DNA of 64,000 nucleotides from Lepidurus packardi (taxonomy: Eukaryota > Arthropoda > Branchiopoda > Notostraca > Triopsidae), in assembly GCA_023053545.1 (NCBI GenBank), contig JAKZAN010000005.1, positions 10,850,001 to 10,914,000 of the forward strand, in the 5' to 3' direction. Each line of letters starts with the position of its first letter. Position 1 is the first letter of the stretch. Under the pieces are notes generated by a model. That model ran no database searches, was not told the origin of the DNA, and was given only the letters and a program-made list of their open reading frames with translations. Below, piece after piece: positions 1 through 11,970 of this stretch. The position numbers were made by a program, and so were the translations under genes.

Positions 1-22
1 GATTAGAATGGTATAGCCCGTC

Positions 23-2662
23 TCATTCGCCTTCTATTTTTTGGTGTGCTACCCTTCCCCGATGGAAGAAAAGCAGGAAGATGACACAACCTTGAAGGGA
101 ATTGAAAATGCAGAAGAGGTAACTAAATAACGTTTGCACTTGTCCTATGGCTAACAAGCCGAAAGTCCAGGATAAGCCCAACAAGAAAAAAATCCCTACA
201 GCTGTATGAAGCGACAACCTGTGTGGTTGCTGGGTAATGCTAAGCTTAGAGTTCGTGCAACCAACCTTGACTATGATAAGCACGTAAACAAACAGGTTGA
301 TTACGGTGATAGTACCGACGACAGGTAGCAGAGTATAGTAGAAGCCTGGGGTGGTCAGCCAGCAATGCTTGCCATTTGTATACGAGTATACGCCCAGTTC
401 TGTAGACAGGAGGATAATAACAGCGAGACAGGGTACCAACCACGCAAATAGACACGCTTTAAGCATAAAATTCGAGGTATTGATGCCCCTGACTTTCACG
501 AATAGACAGTAATAGTAGTAGGCTTCCATAAGCATCCATAAGAAAACCACAAGCACAAAATAATGCAGCAATGCTGCGACAAACAAGCAATTAACTGGAT
601 TCTCAGTTTTGTCAAAGCCTGACAAGAAGGTTGTCAAAAGTGCAGTCAAAGACAAAGACTGTTGGAAAAGAAGATGGTGGCCGTAGAACCCAGGCCTGCG
701 CACTCGAAATCTAGGGATAACCACGTAAGCACATATGACCCCAACCAATCCCAAGAGAGACATAGCACAACCTATTATGGTGATCCAATCCAGAATTGTG
801 TCATGGACAGTATCCGTAGTTTCCTGGTTAAAAGCGTACAAAGCTGTGAACGCAGAAAAGTGATTGCACTGGCAATGGACTAACCCTTTCACAATGCCTT
901 GGTACCAGCAACCATACGTGGACCAGCCTCCCTTGTCATCGTTGGCTTTTGGATTCCAGAACACACAGATAATGCTAATCGACGGACTGCTCATGTTCAC
1001 TGGCTCTAGTGGTCGAAAGTAGAGGTTCACAGGTTCGGAGAGATTGTACACGGGTCCGCCGCGTATTCCAACTTGTATCATGCCACTAAAAGCAGTGTAG
1101 TTGGCAGCTAAAACTTCCTCGTGGTCTGCATTGCTGGAATTCATATGGTAGACATCGGCGTATTGGATGTTTGCCGCTAAGGCAGCGTCAGCCAAACGTA
1201 ATGTACGGTGATACACGAATCCAACTGTCGATACTTCTGCTCTTGACATTCTTAAGTTGCTCACGTTAAAAGTCACGGTAACATCGTATTCGTCGTTAGG
1301 CGGTTGTGCAGAAGGATTTCGGATGATCTTCGTGTTTTTGACACTACCTTTTAATCCTCCATATGTATACAGTATGCTTTGGGAACCCGTTGGATCTATG
1401 ACATCACCCCGAAATCCGGAAGCTATTAAAGTGATATTGCTCAGGTTTGGATTGGTAAGCATGTGTTCTAGGCCTGTCAGGAAGCAATTCGATGCATTTG
1501 AATTCTTTTGAGCGGCAGTCAAGGTTTCGGTAGTGAAGTGCAGTACCTATTTAACAGACGTACACTGTGTGGAATACTGTATAGCCAGTTAAGAGCTACT
1601 CGGAAGCTTAAAATTTGCCCAATGTGATTAGTACTATACCTTATCAATGATAACCGCTATACGGTTTGCATTAACTTCACTAACGTTTGTTTCTACAGAA
1701 GTTTCTAATAATAACAATGCTGCACGCTGAACAATGTCAGCAGAAGGTTCGGAACCTCGGATGTTTTTCTCCAACTCGGCTAACTTCAAAGCGGTCTGAT
1801 TTTGTGAGGTGTTTCCAGCTTCAGATGTTCGTTTTTTATACAAATAAAAATTGTTAGTTTATAGTAAACGTTTTATGTATAATACGTGCTTGGATTTGGC
1901 TGGGTCTTGTTAGGTCTTTCTTTTCTTACCACGCAATAGCATTTGAGAACACGATAAGAATTATAATCTTGCAGGATAACAGGGATTTTATCTGATGTCA
2001 TTGAAATTCGTCTAAATTGACTTTCGGTCATGTTGGAATAACTCACTGCGAAACACCGTTCTTCCCTAGCTATGTCCACGATCTTTTCTTCACATGGAAG
2101 ACATTTGCATGAAAAACCTATCATGGAATAAATAACGTTATTAGCTTAAGAGGACTCAGAAATTGGAACGTATTTATACTCGGCAAGTTGTCATATTCTT
2201 CAAAGCAAGAAACTGTTACATTTTCACAAAATTTTCCGTAGGGTCGTGGATTTTCCTAAAGATATTTGGCGTCAAAAGGGTAATTCTATGAAAATAACAG
2301 TTTTACCTTAACAGTTTGCCATTTTGTCAACGTATTTCCTACCGTAATACAGCATTTGTTGGCTTCCGGAGAGTTCTTAGCTTCAATAGTTACGAATAAG
2401 CAATCTTCTCTTCCTTCTTTGAAATCCCGTTGATCCTTTTCCGTTTTGGAATTGCGTTGTTTGTGAAAATGGTTTACGGTTGTAGTTAATTTTGGATTTA
2501 CGGGAGCATTGGTTGTGATTCTCCAAGTTCCGAGTACATTCTATGATATGATTGTAAGATTGTAAGTGTTAAAATATCTTTTACTTTAGATGTCGGTATC
2601 AAGGTAGGTTGTGTGCTCCGAATTAATGCACCGAATAATAACACAAACAAAATAGCCTCCAT
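23..2662 (-). CDS. Adhesion G-protein-coupled receptor (class B2), 6 coding exons
   Basis: Plasma-membrane receptor with a self-cleaving GAIN/GPS region and seven membrane helices, about 751 aa. Exons, 5' to 3': 2662-2585 (signal peptide, MEAILFVLLFGALI), 2540-2307, 2255-2180, 2117-1930, 1795-1640 and 1546-23. All use GT-AG junctions and the phases close. The GPS is visible as CQCNHFSAFTALYAF, with the cleavable HF/S bond just before TM1. The helices run from IIGCAMSLLGLVGVICAYVV to FSYLFCIFNSLQGCVIF, with WMLMEAYYYYCL in TM3 and GLSWTFGLLAI in TM6. The ectodomain (about 460 residues) is rich in Cys and N-glycosylation sites but shows no lectin, EGF, HRM or cadherin module that I recognise. 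The tail after TM7 is very short. Family assignment is firm; orthology to latrophilin, CIRL or another subfamily cannot be settled. Confidence 0.88.
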
Positions 2663-2715
2663 TGCCAGCAACTACCAGAAATTTAAACTACCGAAATAAG
2701 ACATGTAATTAAACT

Positions 2716-3136
2716 AATATCACCAACGTTTGTCTGGATGTCTTTGAAAAGACTGTGACTGTTCCAGTAACTCCGAAAATATTATGTATAATGAAGGTTT
2801 CTTATCAAAAGTCAAAGTGTGGTTAAACCACATTTTACATCCAGTAAAAGTTTTTTTCCCCCTTATTTCGATGTCAACCAAATGTTTGTCATGTTGTGCA
2901 TTTTCTGCGTCACTAGATCCGGAGGATAAGAAACCGCAGCCGCATATCCTGGAAACCAAGATATAAGTAGCTTATTGCAAAAAAAAAGAAATTACATATT
3001 AAACCCTACTTTTCAGTAGAAACAAAACGCAGGAAGAAAACTGTGCTTACCAGAGAATTTAGTATAGAAAAGAGTGTAAAACTCTTTCAATGTTTACTAT
3101 AGTTATATATTAATTTAACAAAATACTTACCATCTC
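2716..3136 (-). CDS. Possible small orphan gene or upstream exons of the receptor
   Basis: Two strong minus-strand donors (GTAAGT at about 3129, GTAAGC at about 3051) and a pyrimidine-rich CAG acceptor near 2955 suggest transcribed exons. Joining ATG AGA TG (about 3137-3130) directly to the acceptor opens an 82-codon frame beginning MRWICGCGFLSSGSS and ending HPDKRW before a stop near 2717. The middle exon (about 3096-3052) would break this frame if included. I do not recognise the peptide. It could be an untranslated leader of the adjacent receptor, whose ATG lies only about 50 bp downstream, or a separate small gene. The rest of 2663-3337 is AT-rich with nothing else visible. Confidence 0.25.
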
Positions 3137-3337
3137 ATAGCTCCAGACTAAACTGGTTTGGTAAAATGGAATGATTTTGATCTTTATTTTATATACATTT
3201 TAGTAGAAAATCAGGATTAGCATTAAAACCAATCACCAGTCAATGATTATAACATGAATTCTTCAATAAATTTGTTTTACGAGAAGACTAATATGGCGTG
3301 AACCAAAAAGGAACCAAGTATTGATCCATTTCTGATA

Positions 3338-5652
3338 TTAAATTTCAATGGGGACGGGGTAATCGCCTGTTAGACACGCCGTACAGTGGCCTTTTGGTAA
3401 ACCGTCATCGATTTCAATGACACTCAACTTTTTGCCACCAATATTATTGTTTTTTCCGTGGCAAAACCCACTTTGGAAGTTATTCCCTCCTCTCACTGCC
3501 AGCTCCAGGCCTTCTACAGTAAGATACGACAGACTATCAGCTCCTAAAATTAAAAAAGGGGAAAAAAAGGTTTAAAGAATTAAAAAAAAAGAATTTCCAA
3601 AAATTTACCACAGGACTGCCGAATTTCTTCGACTGATAGTTTATTAGCAATAAGCTCTTCTTTGGTAGGGATAGCGATTCCCATGTAACATGGAAATTTG
3701 AGGGGCGGTGACGCAATACGGATATGTACCTTAGTGAATTCAAATAAAATGAAAATTTAAATTTCTAAGAAAATAAAAGTAAATTGTACCTCCGTTGCTC
3801 CGGCACCTTTCAGTAGTTTAATAATGGGAGCTATGGTATTGCCTCGGACGATGGAATCATCAATCAGAATGATTCGTTTGCCTACAAAGTTTTCGACAAG
3901 GGCGCCAAACTTTTTGGCCACACCCAGTTTCCGTAAGCGATTACTAGGTTGGATGAAGGTGCGACCCACATAGCGATTTCTGCATAGTACTTCCACGAAC
4001 GGAATCCCTGACTAGTACCCAAACAACTTTGATTAAATGTACATTTTATTTTTATATTCTACGACATCTTGTGTTCCTTTTCTTAACTTCTTTGCTAGTC
4101 CTACTTATCAATGGCAGTTGGAGGTTATTCAATTTATACAACCCGATATTGACTAAAATATTATAAAAGTTTACCTGAGCTGCAAAGCCTTTGGCTGCCG
4201 GTGTTCCAGACTCCGGTACCGAACTCACGATATCCGCTTCCACAGGACTTTCAATGGCCAGCTGGCGACCAGAGCGTACTCTGACATTATATACCATTTG
4301 GCCTGCGTCATAAATGATAATTATTATATTCCTGAACAACAGATCATACCATGTCAAACATACCTTCGAAGATCGTATCTGGTCGAGCAAAGTAAACGTA
4401 TTCAAAAATGCAAAAGGACATTCGCTGTGGATTATCTAACGTCACACGACCACAAGATTTGAGTCCCCCTGAGCGAGTAATTTCCACAATCTCCCCAGGC
4501 AATACTTCTCTGCGGTACCTGGCGCCCACGGACATCAAATTGCACGATTCCGATGACAAAATCCATCCATCCACAGGCCCATCGGGCTTGTCCGTGGCAA
4601 CTGTCGTAATTCACAAGTATGGGACCGAGTTTAAAGTATGAAATTTCAAATAGTAAAATAAAGAATAAAATGCCTTACGATCATAATTGCGCGGTGGCTG
4701 CTCGAGATTTTCCAGTGTACCTATACACAACGGTCGGTTACCGTGTACGTCTCGTACGCCGTAGACTCGGTCGCCAATAAGGATTACCAAGGCATAGGAT
4801 AGGTCCGTGATACTCATAAAGTGTTTGATACGCGCTACCCAGTTGGGTCCATTTTCCTCCCCCTCTGGCGGAGGCAAGCAAAGTACTTGAGCGATAACCT
4901 CTGAGTCCGAGTACGTCGAGAGACCAACACCACGGGATAATACCTAGAGGACATTGAATATTTTAAGGGAAATTCAAAAAGCAAAATCTATGTGCGAAAT
5001 AAAATAGACTTCAGTATACTTCGTGACGAAGCCGTGTGGCATGGACTAGTTCCCCATTGTGGGCCAATGCTATGGGTCCATGTACACTGTGAACCACGAA
5101 TGGCTGGCAATGAACTGTATCGGAGCCACCTGCCGTGGAGTACCGAGTATGGCCAATCCCTATGTCTCCTAATCAAAACAAACCCCGCATTATTTATACT
5201 ATTTCACCCACCTAAAGTCGTGTAAATTTTGTAGATTATAGGATCTAAGATAACACTTTACCTTCTAATTTGGCTAGGACTTCCTCTTGGAAAATATTAG
5301 TCACTAATCCCATGCCTTTATGAACATTGTACTTCAATTTGCCATTAGATTTGCCAGTAACCATCCCCGCACTTTCTTGACCCCTGAAAAGTTGGCAAAA
5401 TATTCAATAAAACATTTATTCTATGCAGTTTAATTAATGAGGCAAATTAATTAATAGTTGTAATTAGTTAATAAACACTCAGGTCGATTTTGTTTACCTA
5501 TGTTGGAGTCCGAGCATTCCCAAGAATACAATTTGAGCGACATTCGCGGTTTCGTCACTGTTACTTTCGGATAAGATGCAAGCAAAAACACCACAATAAT
5601 GACCCAATCCGGAATCGGATTCCTTGTCGGATTGCTTCGGTACAACTGACAT
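3338..5652 (-). CDS. PPAT: Amidophosphoribosyltransferase (PPAT), 9 exons
   Basis: Catalyses the first committed step of purine synthesis (PRPP + glutamine to phosphoribosylamine) in the cytosol. Nine exons, in order from about 5652-5498, 5383-5262, 5168-5020, 4943-4679, 4600-4365, 4304-4176, 4012-3791, 3730-3610 and 3542-3338, give about 515 aa. The glutamine amidotransferase domain starts at a short propeptide, then CGVFAC, whose first Cys would be the N-terminal nucleophile after processing. [11 protein letters not shown] and [19 protein letters not shown] follow. The PRPP-binding loop is exact ([13 protein letters not shown]). Late motifs include [16 protein letters not shown] and [19 protein letters not shown]. 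The C terminus [11 protein letters not shown] matches animal PPAT. Length is normal for the family. No PAICS gene lies beside it, unlike the vertebrate bidirectional pair. Confidence 0.96.
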
Positions 5653-5698
5653 AGTCTAGAGTATCTTTCCTAAGAGGTTCGTTGGTCGTACAACAGCC

Positions 5699-5706
5699 TT
5701 ATATAA
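5699..5706 (-). promoter_or_regulatory. TATA-like box of PPAT
   Basis: TATATAAG, read on the minus strand, lies 47 bp upstream of the PPAT start codon. A short leader is therefore implied if it is used. Inference from motif and position only. Confidence 0.35.
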
Positions 5707-6274
5707 GTTAGCGACGGGACACGGGAATCGACGGGAGATTGTAAGATGAACGAACGAACGAGGACTGCCAACTAAGACAATCCTGGCAATCCCTGTAGTC
5801 CTAGCCCAAGGCTTTACTATAACGTAAGGTGGCTAAGGGCTTAACAAAGTCGAGTTTACTAGCCAAGCGTTGAGCAAACCAAGGTGAGAATTTCGTCATG
5901 CGGTATATTATTCATAAGGCCATGTAGTCCGATATATTAACATACTAAAAATAGTTAACCCTGGTGAATCAATGACGTAGTAGAAAGAAAAACTGATAAA
6001 GTTTCTCACAAGGGCAAGGCTCATTCAAGCCTCTTTAGGTCGGGGTTTGCCCTTGAGGCAAGCCAATCCGTCCTGACGATACGTGGTTGCTTTACACAAG
6101 TTAAATGCTTTTCAAAGGGGAAATACTTATCACATCGCTTTATACAGTGGTGTGTTTTTCAAATGGAACTGCATTAAACTTCCCATGCTCTCATATACAT
6201 TATTTTTGAAACGATGAGAATATTTCAATTTATTTTTTTTATTAGCCTTCTCGATGTTATTAGCAGTCTGGTCA

Positions 6275-6402
6275 TGACGTCACAAACGTATCATGACTTG
6301 CTTCACACTACTGATCAAAACACTTACAGCCGCTTGTTTACTATGTGGCTAGTGTTCTATTCGGATCGATATTTGATCTTGATGCACTAACGTGTGACGT
6401 CA
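6275..6402. promoter_or_regulatory. Pair of perfect CRE/ATF palindromes
   Basis: TGACGTCA occurs at 6275-6282 and again at 6395-6402, 120 bp apart, in the gene-poor interval between PPAT and the PAN-like gene. These are full palindromic CREB/ATF sites. No gene start is obvious within 500 bp, so the target is unknown. Confidence 0.4.
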
Positions 6403-8439
6403 GAAAACTATATGATTCTATTTTACAACTATCTTTATATAAGAGCTTAATTACTGCTTTGCACGTTGGTGGAAAGAAAGCGTACAACTATAAAATGAAT
6501 TATTTATTTTATTTTTTATAACGAACCCGTTTTTGGGTGGACTCCTAGCAAAGGTTCTATCGCATTGCTGCCTTGCCTATAATGCTTTTTTGTAGCTATG
6601 CATAGACGCCTAAAGGTATCCAATTTCAATGCTAGTTGTACTGTACAGTCTGCCAGCCTAGACATGCCTGGTTAGACGGGCTGTGCCCCAAAATTTCATG
6701 GAAATGACTTGACAAAAAAAAGTTACTGCTAAAACGTCCAGTACAATTTTGAAACTGCTTTTTATAGAAGCTGCACTTTCTTTTTTACGCTGTTAGCTTT
6801 TTCCTTAAATAGTGCGTCTATATATATGTATGGGGTCCCGACTATTAGCATATCTTCTTTTTAAGGTTAGGGTCGGTAGTGTGGTGTTACCGGTTTGAGG
6901 TAGGGTTATATAAGGTTTAAAAATCCTGTTTGGATAAACCACGTGAGATGTAAAGTCACGATCCTTTATCTAGGGGCAGCCGAGAGCCTTGAGCGTTCAG
7001 AAACAGGTTTGACGCTTGGTTTCACGCATCAATCTACTCTTTCTTGCTTATAAAGTACTTGGAAGGATCTTACGTAAGTTCTCAGAAAGTTTGCAAGGTA
7101 CGAACTTTGTGTTGCTATTTACTTATTTGCTTGTCTTAAAGATGAAATAATGGTTTTGTAAAGTAAACAGCAGATTTCGCTTAACGTTCTGGCTTCCCAG
7201 ACAGCGAAAAGCTGCGAAATCCTGTTTCAAAGATTGCTTTCTGGGTGATGAAATCTTTTGAAACTAGTGACACTTCGGCATGTAGCAAGACAAGCTTAAA
7301 CTTATGATATTCCTTGTTGGTTCCTAAATTGAACGCTGTCTACTTTGTTTTGATTTAAGCTCTTTATGTCATAAATAGTCCATCCATACGAATATAAAGC
7401 AATCCCTCATTCACATTCATTTGCAGACTTGCTTGCCGGACAGCAGACGGTGTCAGTCTGTCAAATTGGCAGTCTGGCCTACATAGATAGCGTGATCATT
7501 CAAGGAGAGACTTGAAGCAACACGTAGAACCTATAAAGGATACCGGTATATGCACGACCTACGCATAAAAAAGTTAGCTTATGTAACAGCGTAAAGTCGT
7601 AAAGGACTTCCTGATGTCTACAGTGCGATTGACCTGAAAATACCATCAGTAAAAAGAAGCACAAGCGAAACTGCACAGTCAAAGACCTATCCGCTCTTTG
7701 ATAATGAAGAAAATGGTCCTTATGTAAGGAAATATCGCATTCATCTCCAAGGAATAGAGCAGTGCACTCAATTGGCCCATTGGTCAGTTATTAAAGCTCA
7801 GCGAAAGCAATTAACAATGCCATTACTATGGATTCTCAGAAGTTGCAGTTAAGACTCCTTCCCAGTTCCTTAGGATCATCAGGTATACGACCACACTGCC
7901 ATCTAGCGGTGTCTTTGTAGTGTTGAGCCACAACTACTTTCAAATTTGGAAAATCGTAGTCTGATTTCCTACTGATTTGACCAAAGAAAGTCAGTCTCAG
8001 CTGATATAGGTGCAAAACAAGCTTAAGTCACCTGCTTTCTTATGCCCGATTCTGGTACAGATAGCAAGAAACGTCTTAAAGAATTCTTCATCTTTCGACT
8101 TTGGTCGGAGATTTCATCCTGACTATCTCTTAAATATTTCTGAATTGCCCTTGCGAGACACACTGTTTAATTTATAAACAGCAAGTCTACAGAAGTTCTA
8201 CAGAAGTTGGTGTCTATTATACATCTAACTCTATCATTTCCGGTTCCTATCATTTCAACTGTTTTTCTGTTGGCCTAGACCAGACTTCTAGAAAGCGACC
8301 ATTCATTGATTTGCCGATAAACTCGAAACTAATACCACACTGTATACCACTTCAGAAAGCGGGTTGTTCAACTCTTTTTTTTACACCATCATAGTTTGGT
8401 TCAATGAAGTAAAATAGGCTACCATAAATACGCAATGTT

Positions 8440-8930
8440 CTGTACGGAAAACCACAAAATGTATAGATTTAACATAACACGGTGACGAGGCTAACTGTAC
8501 TTGGATCAAGTAACTCGTACATAATTAACTGGGTGAATGATTAACCATACGAAGGCTCAAATTAACAGTATGGAAAGGGGTAAGTAAATTGTATCAAAAC
8601 AGGGCAGGGCATTGGCAAAAAAATTTCTTTTCAAACAACCTTGCTTAATTGCATACTAAGTATAAAATTTTTTACATTCTGCAGTACCCAAACACCTTCT
8701 TACATGATTCAGTATCCGCTACACGTTAAATACATGGCATATACAAGCTACATCATCATAAAATATATAGATTTTACATAAATATGTAGAGAATGAAGTT
8801 TACGATACTTGGACCAAGTATACATAATTTAAGTAGATGAATGGATCAAACATGCAGTGCCCTAGAATGAACAGTAAAGGGGGGGGGGGCGGGGAAGCAA
8901 ATTTTCTATAATATCAGGGGTACCTACTTG
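8440..8930 (+). repeat. Diverged direct repeat, about 300-bp spacing
   Basis: The segment from about 8440 to 8610 and that from about 8740 to 8930 share an ordered series of blocks: ATAGATTTAACATAA / ATAGATTTTACATAA, TACTTGGATCAAGTA / TACTTGGACCAAGTA, a shared ACATAATT.A stretch, and a GTATGGAAAGGGG / GTAAAGGGGG end. This is an old tandem duplication. A third, weaker start may follow near 8975. Confidence 0.55.
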
Positions 8931-9044
8931 AAAACGATAAAGATGTTAGAAAGGCAGCATTCGGTATACCACAAACACACTATATAGCTTTACAGTGTGA
9001 CCAAAATTGTATAGACGAACTTGCACATTGCGTACGAAGTCTTC

Positions 9045-9077
9045 ACACAACGCAACACAACGCAACGCAACGCAACA
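9045..9077. repeat. (CGCAA)n / (CACAACG) short tandem array
   Basis: About 33 bp of near-perfect CAACGCAACA / CGCAA units lying roughly 65 bp upstream of the PAN-like gene's start codon, so probably in its promoter or 5' UTR. Confidence 0.8.
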
Positions 9078-9142
9078 CTTAGAGGATTGCTACTTTACTT
9101 TTTGTAATTCAGGCGGTTGCTATTCAGCAATACAAGCATAGA

Positions 9143-10341
9143 ATGACTTGGAAGTTACTCTCACTCATCTCAATTTGCTATGGTGCCAATGTGCTTTTTG
9201 TAAGCGATCCATCCTACCAAGGTAGCGTAGTTCTGACTGCAGCATTCACCACAGAGCTTTATGCGCTTTCTCAAGGTAAGCTAATACCATTCGAAGCAAA
9301 TTATATAGAAAATATACAGTTTAAGTTACGGCCATAGGTCGGCTATTCGCAAACACTTTTTGTTTGAAGCGATGTGCCAGCAAATCTGATTGTGTCAGTG
9401 CCCAAACGTTCATTTCTGCAGCAACTCAGGATTTGATCACTTGTCGCTTGTATAGTGACAGTCTTTGCAATCATACTGCCGTTCAGATTAACTCCAATGC
9501 AAGCATTAACGCGGGCAGAATTTGGGATAAAATGCCTAACCTCTTGGGGGAGCAGAATGCTTGTATAGCTTACCCTTACTGGGCTTCCAATCGCAATTGC
9601 ACAGCAGTAAGGCAATACATTGGATTCCTCGGTTTAAAATGTGATGATGCACCTCGTATTTGCCGGGATTACTTGCTAAGAGGAATACCAAGTAAATTGT
9701 TACCAAGTTTACCCAACTTTTACCAAAAATTCAACCAAGTTTTAGAAACTAACATAATTCAATTTCTTGGATGAAAATTTGTAGATCCCACGGAAACAGT
9801 GCGTCCATTGTGGCCTTGGGGCATAACTGGCAATCTAGTTACAGCAACTTGTGACGCGGAACTTACGTTGATATACAGTTTAGGTTTTAAAGGCGATATT
9901 ACTTGGATTGGACTGGGAAATATTACGACTGCTAATTCTACTGCTACCAAAACATCCTGGATTACTACCTACATGAATTTTTCCACTATCGCACAGCTTA
10001 CGAAAGTTGGAACGGGGAATTGCATTTTTTATACATATTGGGGAAGATCTTACTACTCGGGATGCTATTTTGCATCGGATGGAAGTCTTAATATATCTTC
10101 CTTCAGAAATGGATCTGTTGGGGACGGGATGGGTGTACCGCTTGTGAATGCGCCTTTTGTTAGGACACCCAGCGCTGTAAGTACCTGCGGACTTTTTTGG
10201 TACTTAACTAAAAACGGTAGCAGCCCACCATCTGGTTTTAGTACTTGTCAACAGAAAACTCGATTTTTTTCCCACACGGCTAAGTTCATGTGGAATAATA
10301 ATCAATATGGTACTTATCGTGTTGGTATTTATATAGTTTAA
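9143..10341 (+). CDS. Secreted PAN/Apple-like orphan glycoprotein, 3 exons
   Basis: Exons 9143-9275, 9338-9691 and 9785-10341 join in frame to 347 aa. The N terminus MTWKLLSLISICYGANVLF is a weak to moderate signal peptide. Exon 2 opens with a Cys pattern typical of PAN/Apple modules (FCLKRCASKSDCVSAQTF, then ITCRLYSDSLC), the form used for protein or sugar binding. A second Cys-containing module follows (CIAYPYWASNRNCTAVRQY). Exon 3 has many N-x-S/T sites and paired Cys, and ends YRVGIYIV with no membrane anchor. The exon 2 and 3 boundaries are supported by a phase-1 match and by closure of the total length. I do not recognise the whole protein. PAN-like is an inference from Cys spacing, and lineage-specific secreted proteins often look like this. 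Confidence 0.65.
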
Positions 10342-11196
10342 TCACTCATTCTCCTATCCCCTCAAATTGAATTGTTTTTTACGATTCATAAGAACAGTGT
10401 TTTTTTTTCAGTGATTCATAATAACAGTGTAGGAAGTTTTCATGGTTAAGTGCACTTCTGGAAGCTTGTGTCTTGAAAATCATTTTACAGTGATAAATTA
10501 CCCTTTTTAATTCCCCGAAAAATGACTTCTGAAGTGTAAAAAATTTACGAAAATAATCTGTATTATCGGTAGACTGAATTTTGTCTTCTTGAGCACAACA
10601 TTAACCTTAATTTATGGAATACAACATGAATATATTGATTTTTTTGTGACTGACTGTTTATAATTTGATCAAACTGAACTCCAGCTTTTTCTGGTCCTCT
10701 AATTCCGGACAAATCATGGCTGCCGGAAAGAAATGGAGGGGGAAATCCCCGCATGCAAGTAGCCGTTAGGCTCTAGGTTACAATATCGATACTAATTGAA
10801 CTACTATCCTTTTGCTGGTTCCCTTATCCGACAGAACAAGAGAATAGCTGGTTTCCAACTAGGGGCGCACTTGTTGAGCAATTATAACCAACTGCAGCTT
10901 ACTACAAAGTTTCCCCGCCATTTCACACAGGAAGAGGCGTGTCTTCCTACTTGTCATAACAACACCAGCACATGCTGATATTGTTGAATTCTCTTAACCT
11001 TTCTTAAAGTCTGTTACACTCTTTGAGTACTATGTAAATATAATTTAAACCTTAAGGTTTCAAAAGCTACAATTAACCAATATAACAAATAAACAAATAA
11101 CAAGTAATAATATTACAAATAACCAAGTACTAATTCGGCTGAATACTAATTTAACACTCTAAATTATATTTCGGTAAACTACTTTAAGCATTAGAA
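10342..11196. other. Intergenic between PAN-like gene and UFSP1
   Basis: AT-rich. It contains a near-duplicate 20-bp motif (GATTCATAAGAACAGTGT at about 10383 and GATTCATAATAACAGTGT at about 10413) and a stretch of imperfect AACAAATAA/ACAAGTAA units near 11080-11130. No supported exon. Confidence 0.6.
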
Positions 11197-11959
11197 ATGA
11201 ATCTGCGCACCAATATCCATGAATGTCTTTCTTTACCTCCTTCCACCCACAAACAAGTCCTCATCAAAGGTGATTACCAGTATTATCATTACTCTTGTGA
11301 CGGTTTTCAAGACCAGGTAAACTTATTTTAACTTTCTGTAAGATTCTTCAACAAAAGGAAGTGAAATTTACCAAAAAATTAGGGATGGGGTTGTGGCTAC
11401 CGTACTTTACAGACTCTCAGCTCCTGGATTCAACTCAATAGTTCTCAAAAATTGCCCAAACCCCCTTCGATTCCCGAAATCCAGTCAACCTTAATCCAAA
11501 TTGGGGACAAACCTCCTTCTTTCCAGAACTCACGAGACTGGATCGGTACAGTTGAAGCAGGATTAGTTCTCGACCAACTCTACGATGTCCCTTGCAAAAT
11601 TTTGCATTGCCCCTCCCTCCAATCGTTACTAGACACCCATTGGCCAACTCTGTGGTCGCATTTTGCCACTTTAGCAAGTCCTATTATGGTGGGCGGAGGC
11701 TCAGACCATGCCTCCAAAGGTGTCTTTGGCTTATGTGAGTCTCCGACCCAAAAATTTGCTCTTGTTTTGGTAAACAACTACTCTCAAAAACTATCGGCAA
11801 ATTCACTGTATTTTTTTTTTTAAGGACCCTCATTATTCCGGCTCCCAGTATGATAATATGGAAGAATGGGTCCATTGGGATGATTTAACCGCAAGCTGGA
11901 ACCACTCATCCTTCTACAATCTTTGTTTGCCTCAAATTTGTTCACATTCTGCAAAGTAG
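11197..11959 (+). CDS. UFSP1: UFM1-specific cysteine protease, UFSP1 type, 3 exons
   Basis: Processes UFM1 precursor and removes UFM1 from substrates (ufmylation, ER-linked). Exons 11197-11316, 11383-11769 and 11825-11959 give 213 aa. The peptidase C78 signature is complete: QYYHYSCDGFQDQ then GWGCGYRTLQT with the catalytic Cys, IGDKPPSFQNSRDWIG, PIMVGGGSDHASKGV, and DPHYSG carrying the catalytic Asp and His at the start of exon 3. The long N-terminal domain of UFSP2 is absent, so this is the short UFSP1 form. The start was chosen as the first ATG in the exon containing the conserved QYYHY block. Its stop lies 11 bp from the stop of INTS15 on the other strand. Confidence 0.93.
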
Positions 11960-11970
11960 TGCGAATTGTA

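Larger units (their letters stand above)
5653..9142. other. 3.5-kb gene-poor intergenic region
   Basis: No convincing exon on either strand. It holds two CRE palindromes (6275 and 6395), TATA-like sites near 6883 and 7049, a G-run at 8879-8890, a diverged repeat at 8440-8930 and a short CGCAA array just before the next gene. The open frames present are short, lack conserved motifs and have no convincing splice partners. Confidence 0.6.
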
